64,000 nt of DNA from Hufsiella ginkgonis. Lineage in GTDB: Bacteria > Bacteroidota > Bacteroidia > Sphingobacteriales > Sphingobacteriaceae. Below, in pieces: positions 62,066 through 64,000 of the stretch (positions are counted from its first letter, which is position 1; every line of letters begins with the position of its first letter). The notes beneath the pieces were generated by a model. That model saw only the letters and a program-made list of their open reading frames with translations, was not told the origin of the DNA and did not search any database. The position numbers were made by a program, and so were the translations under genes. The stretch is from assembly GCF_009834915.1 (NCBI RefSeq), contig NZ_WVHS01000001.1, forward strand, positions 62,001 through 126,000. Reading direction: 5' to 3'.

Positions 62066-63844
62066 TCAATAGCCCGGGTTTTGTAACAATGACGGGTTAA
62101 TGGTTACATCGTCTTTCGGGATGGGGAAATAATAGTAGTTGTCTTTAAAGTAGCGCGTGCGCACGTCGATCTTTTTATAGGTATAGGTGGTCCCGGTCCT
62201 TGTGATCTGCATGCCGTGTACAAACTTGCCGTCTAACTGCGGACCGAGTTTCCAGCGCCTGATATCCCAGATACGGTGCTGCTCGAAAGCAAGTTCGATG
62301 GCGCGCTCGTTTTGAATAATGAGACGCGCGTCGTCTTTTGCCGGACTTGCCGGAAGGCCATACATGCCGTCAGCACCCGCGTTGATGCCGGCACGGGCCC
62401 GCAGCAGCTTCAGGGTATTCATTGCCTCAACCGCATTGCCCGTTTCATTGGTTGCCTCGGCATAATTCAGCAGGATCTCGGCATACCGAATTACCGGCAA
62501 ACTTCTGTCCACATTGTTACCGCCCTGGACAGAAGCGTTCTCATCGCACATTTTTCGCCAGTAATAACCCGTGATGGTCGCCGTATTCGATGAGAGGGCC
62601 ACAATGCCATCGCCGCTGGCAGCACCTACATACGTATCGACGGCCGAAAGCGTCTTCGTAGAATTGAGGAACAGTAAACCGCCGTTATATACCACCGTGG
62701 CCGATAAACGCGGGTCGCGGTTTACATAAGGGTTCGAAGCGTCGTAGCCCAGGGGATTCGAGGCTGATTTAATGTCGGTCGCAATCGGCTTGCCGTTGAT
62801 TGTCGGGAACCAGTCTACCAGTTCCTGCGTAGGATAACAATAGAAGTTGGCGCCTCCACGGGATTTCGGGTTACCATAGGTTTCCATTTGTTTACCTGTA
62901 GGGAGCGGGCGCGGAAGAATAAATTCGCTATTGTTCCGGGTAATAAAGGTCTTGTAAAAACCGTAGCCCAGCCCGGTCGGGTTCCCGCCCCATTTGGTGG
63001 TATTGTCAGTCACAAGCGAGTAGATACCCATATCCATGACCGCTTTTGCTGCCAGCCGGGCTTTTTCCCAGCGGTTGTTGTCGGCGGCAGGATAGCATAG
63101 CAGCTTCTGCAGTTCGGCATCAGACGGCGCCGTGCCTCCGCCGTTATAAAGCGGGCTGGCGGCGAACAGCAGCATCCGCGATTTCAGACCCAGGCATGCG
63201 CCTTTGGTAATCCGTCCGAAATCGAGGCCATTATAGCTCAGCGGCAGTTCCCCGCTGATCGCATCGAGCTCGCTAACGATGTAGTTCACGCATTCCTCGT
63301 AAGTCGAGCGCTTTTGTACCGCTTCGGCATCCGTATCGAATACATCATCACCCAGCAGCGGGATCCCGCCGAACGACCGGACTGCGTAGAACGTGTGCAG
63401 CGCACGTATAAAGCGGGCCTCGGCTTTTACACGTTTTTTCTTTGCTGCCGAAAGCGGACTTTTGTCTACGTTCGCCAGGAAGATATTACAGTTCCTGATC
63501 ACCGAGTAAAACAGTGTCCATTCGGTTTGCTGCTGGTTAAAAAAGCCGCTGGCGAAAGTGCCCTGCGTAAAGATCTTGTCGTAGTTACCGCCGGCGGGAT
63601 AGCGTCCTTCGCCTTCGTCGGCGTTTTTAGAATAGTCCATCAGGTTGTGTGCGCTCGCGATCTGGTAATTGTACGCGATATCGGAGTAAAGCCCCGCCAG
63701 GAAATCCATGGTATTGGTACTATCCGCGAAGGTGGTCGCCGCATTGATGGTTGCCGTGGTTTTCGTATCCAGGAAACCGCCTTTTTTACAGGAAGCCGCC
63801 GCAAAAAGGATGAAAACCCAGGAGAATATATAAATTTTTTTCAT
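62066..63844 (-). CDS. SusD/RagB-like lipoprotein, second locus
   Basis: The start at 63844 (MKKIYIFSWVFILFAAASC) gives a lipoprotein signal with lipobox AASC; an ATG 11 codons upstream has no support. The 592-residue product is a close paralogue of the SusD-like protein at 49.8 kb, sharing LDGKFVHGMQI versus LDGRFVHGMSI, RTRYFKDN and the C-terminus FPIPKDDVTINPSLLQNPGY. It should bind an oligosaccharide over the SusC-like barrel encoded directly upstream. The similarity suggests that both loci arose by duplication and take related ligands. Confidence 0.95.
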   Translation of the reverse strand: MKKIYIFSWVFILFAAASCKKGGFLDTKTTATINAATTFADSTNTMDFLAGLYSDIAYNYQIASAHNLMDYSKNADEGEGRYPAGGNYDKIFTQGTFASGFFNQQQTEWTLFYSVIRNCNIFLANVDKSPLSAAKKKRVKAEARFIRALHTFYAVRSFGGIPLLGDDVFDTDAEAVQKRSTYEECVNYIVSELDAISGELPLSYNGLDFGRITKGACLGLKSRMLLFAASPLYNGGGTAPSDAELQKLLCYPAADNNRWEKARLAAKAVMDMGIYSLVTDNTTKWGGNPTGLGYGFYKTFITRNNSEFILPRPLPTGKQMETYGNPKSRGGANFYCYPTQELVDWFPTINGKPIATDIKSASNPLGYDASNPYVNRDPRLSATVVYNGGLLFLNSTKTLSAVDTYVGAASGDGIVALSSNTATITGYYWRKMCDENASVQGGNNVDRSLPVIRYAEILLNYAEATNETGNAVEAMNTLKLLRARAGINAGADGMYGLPASPAKDDARLIIQNERAIELAFEQHRIWDIRRWKLGPQLDGKFVHGMQITRTGTTYTYKKIDVRTRYFKDNYYYFPIPKDDVTINPSLLQNPGY

Positions 63845-63881
63845 TAGAATGTTTTTAATGGCACATAATGGTTTCATCGTC

Positions 63882-64000
63882 TTATTTGATTGATACGTTT
63901 AGTCCTACATTATAAATGGCCTGGTTCGGGTAACTCAATGATCCGCCGGGATCACCGCTTTGGCGAACCACCTCAGGATCTACGCCGTACCGGTCGAACG
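63882..64000 (-). CDS. SusC/RagA-like protein, C-terminal end only
   Basis: The window ends inside this gene. The visible residues FDRYGVDPEVVRQSGDPG and SLSYPNQAIYNVGLNVSIK are the last ~38 of a TonB-linked SusC protein, ending in the amphipathic strand that closes the barrel. The stop is at 63882-63884, 37 bp upstream of the SusD start. It matches the corresponding end of the SusC-like protein at 51.6 kb (SRYQVDPEVARGSVTGTYPQ). Confidence 0.9.
   Translation of the reverse strand, partial: FDRYGVDPEVVRQSGDPGGSLSYPNQAIYNVGLNVSIK

Overview
The window is a bacterial chromosome segment from a member of the Bacteroidota. The evidence is paired SusC/SusD outer-membrane proteins, an ECF sigma/FecR pair, many TonB-dependent receptors, FGE/sulfatase genes, promoters of the Bacteroidota type (TTTG near -33, TAnnTTTG near -7) and almost no Shine-Dalgarno sequences. 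The style fits Sphingobacteriales or Chitinophagales; genus cannot be read from the sequence alone.

The first quarter (1-16.8 kb) is a conserved core. It holds the threonine operon thrA-thrB-thrC, a GH8 glycosidase, metH behind a SAM-I riboswitch, a Bax-inhibitor-1-like protein, murQ, a C-terminal processing protease, the GTPase genes der and era, and a tRNA-fMet/tRNA-Glu pair with promoter and terminator. Its intergenic gaps carry short repeats with a strict 7-bp period.

From 17.3 to 30 kb lies what looks like a metal-uptake region: two TonB-dependent receptors, a DUF4374-type lipoprotein, a two-permease ABC-2 transporter, a Fur-family regulator, a MerC-like protein, a flavin oxidoreductase and two paralogous small proteins with a CxICDxxxHKQP motif. 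Similar palindromes (best copy AAATGCAA-N5-TTGCATTT) sit at several promoters here, so I infer one Fur/Zur-type regulon.

From 27.7 to 38.8 kb there is clear gene decay: a frameshifted DUF3299-like gene, a truncated small protein joined to an ABC ATPase fragment, a DUF3140 remnant and a collapsed ClC channel. Intact genes here are a PNPOx-family stress protein, a 38-aa microprotein, an IPT/TIG lipoprotein, a histidine kinase/LuxR regulator pair, a lone receiver, and an ArsR-AHSA1-glyoxalase operon with a tandem operator.

From 39 to 56.7 kb come a multi-PAS histidine kinase, a Tat-exported phospholipase C, a small Cys-rich lipoprotein next to an exported formylglycine-generating enzyme, a PHP-type phosphoesterase, two sulfatases, and an ECF sigma - FecR - SusC - SusD locus. 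A second SusD/SusC pair with a prenyltransferase-repeat protein ends the window (59.9-64 kb).

Between the two SusCD loci (56.9-59.87 kb) sits an insert that looks like mobile gene cassettes: a GNAT-like gene plus a 57-aa partner, an attC-like inverted repeat, then a nucleotidyltransferase-HEPN fusion overlapping a DUF1016/YhcG nuclease, followed by a second, truncated copy of the repeat's left arm. This is the best candidate for an undescribed system here.
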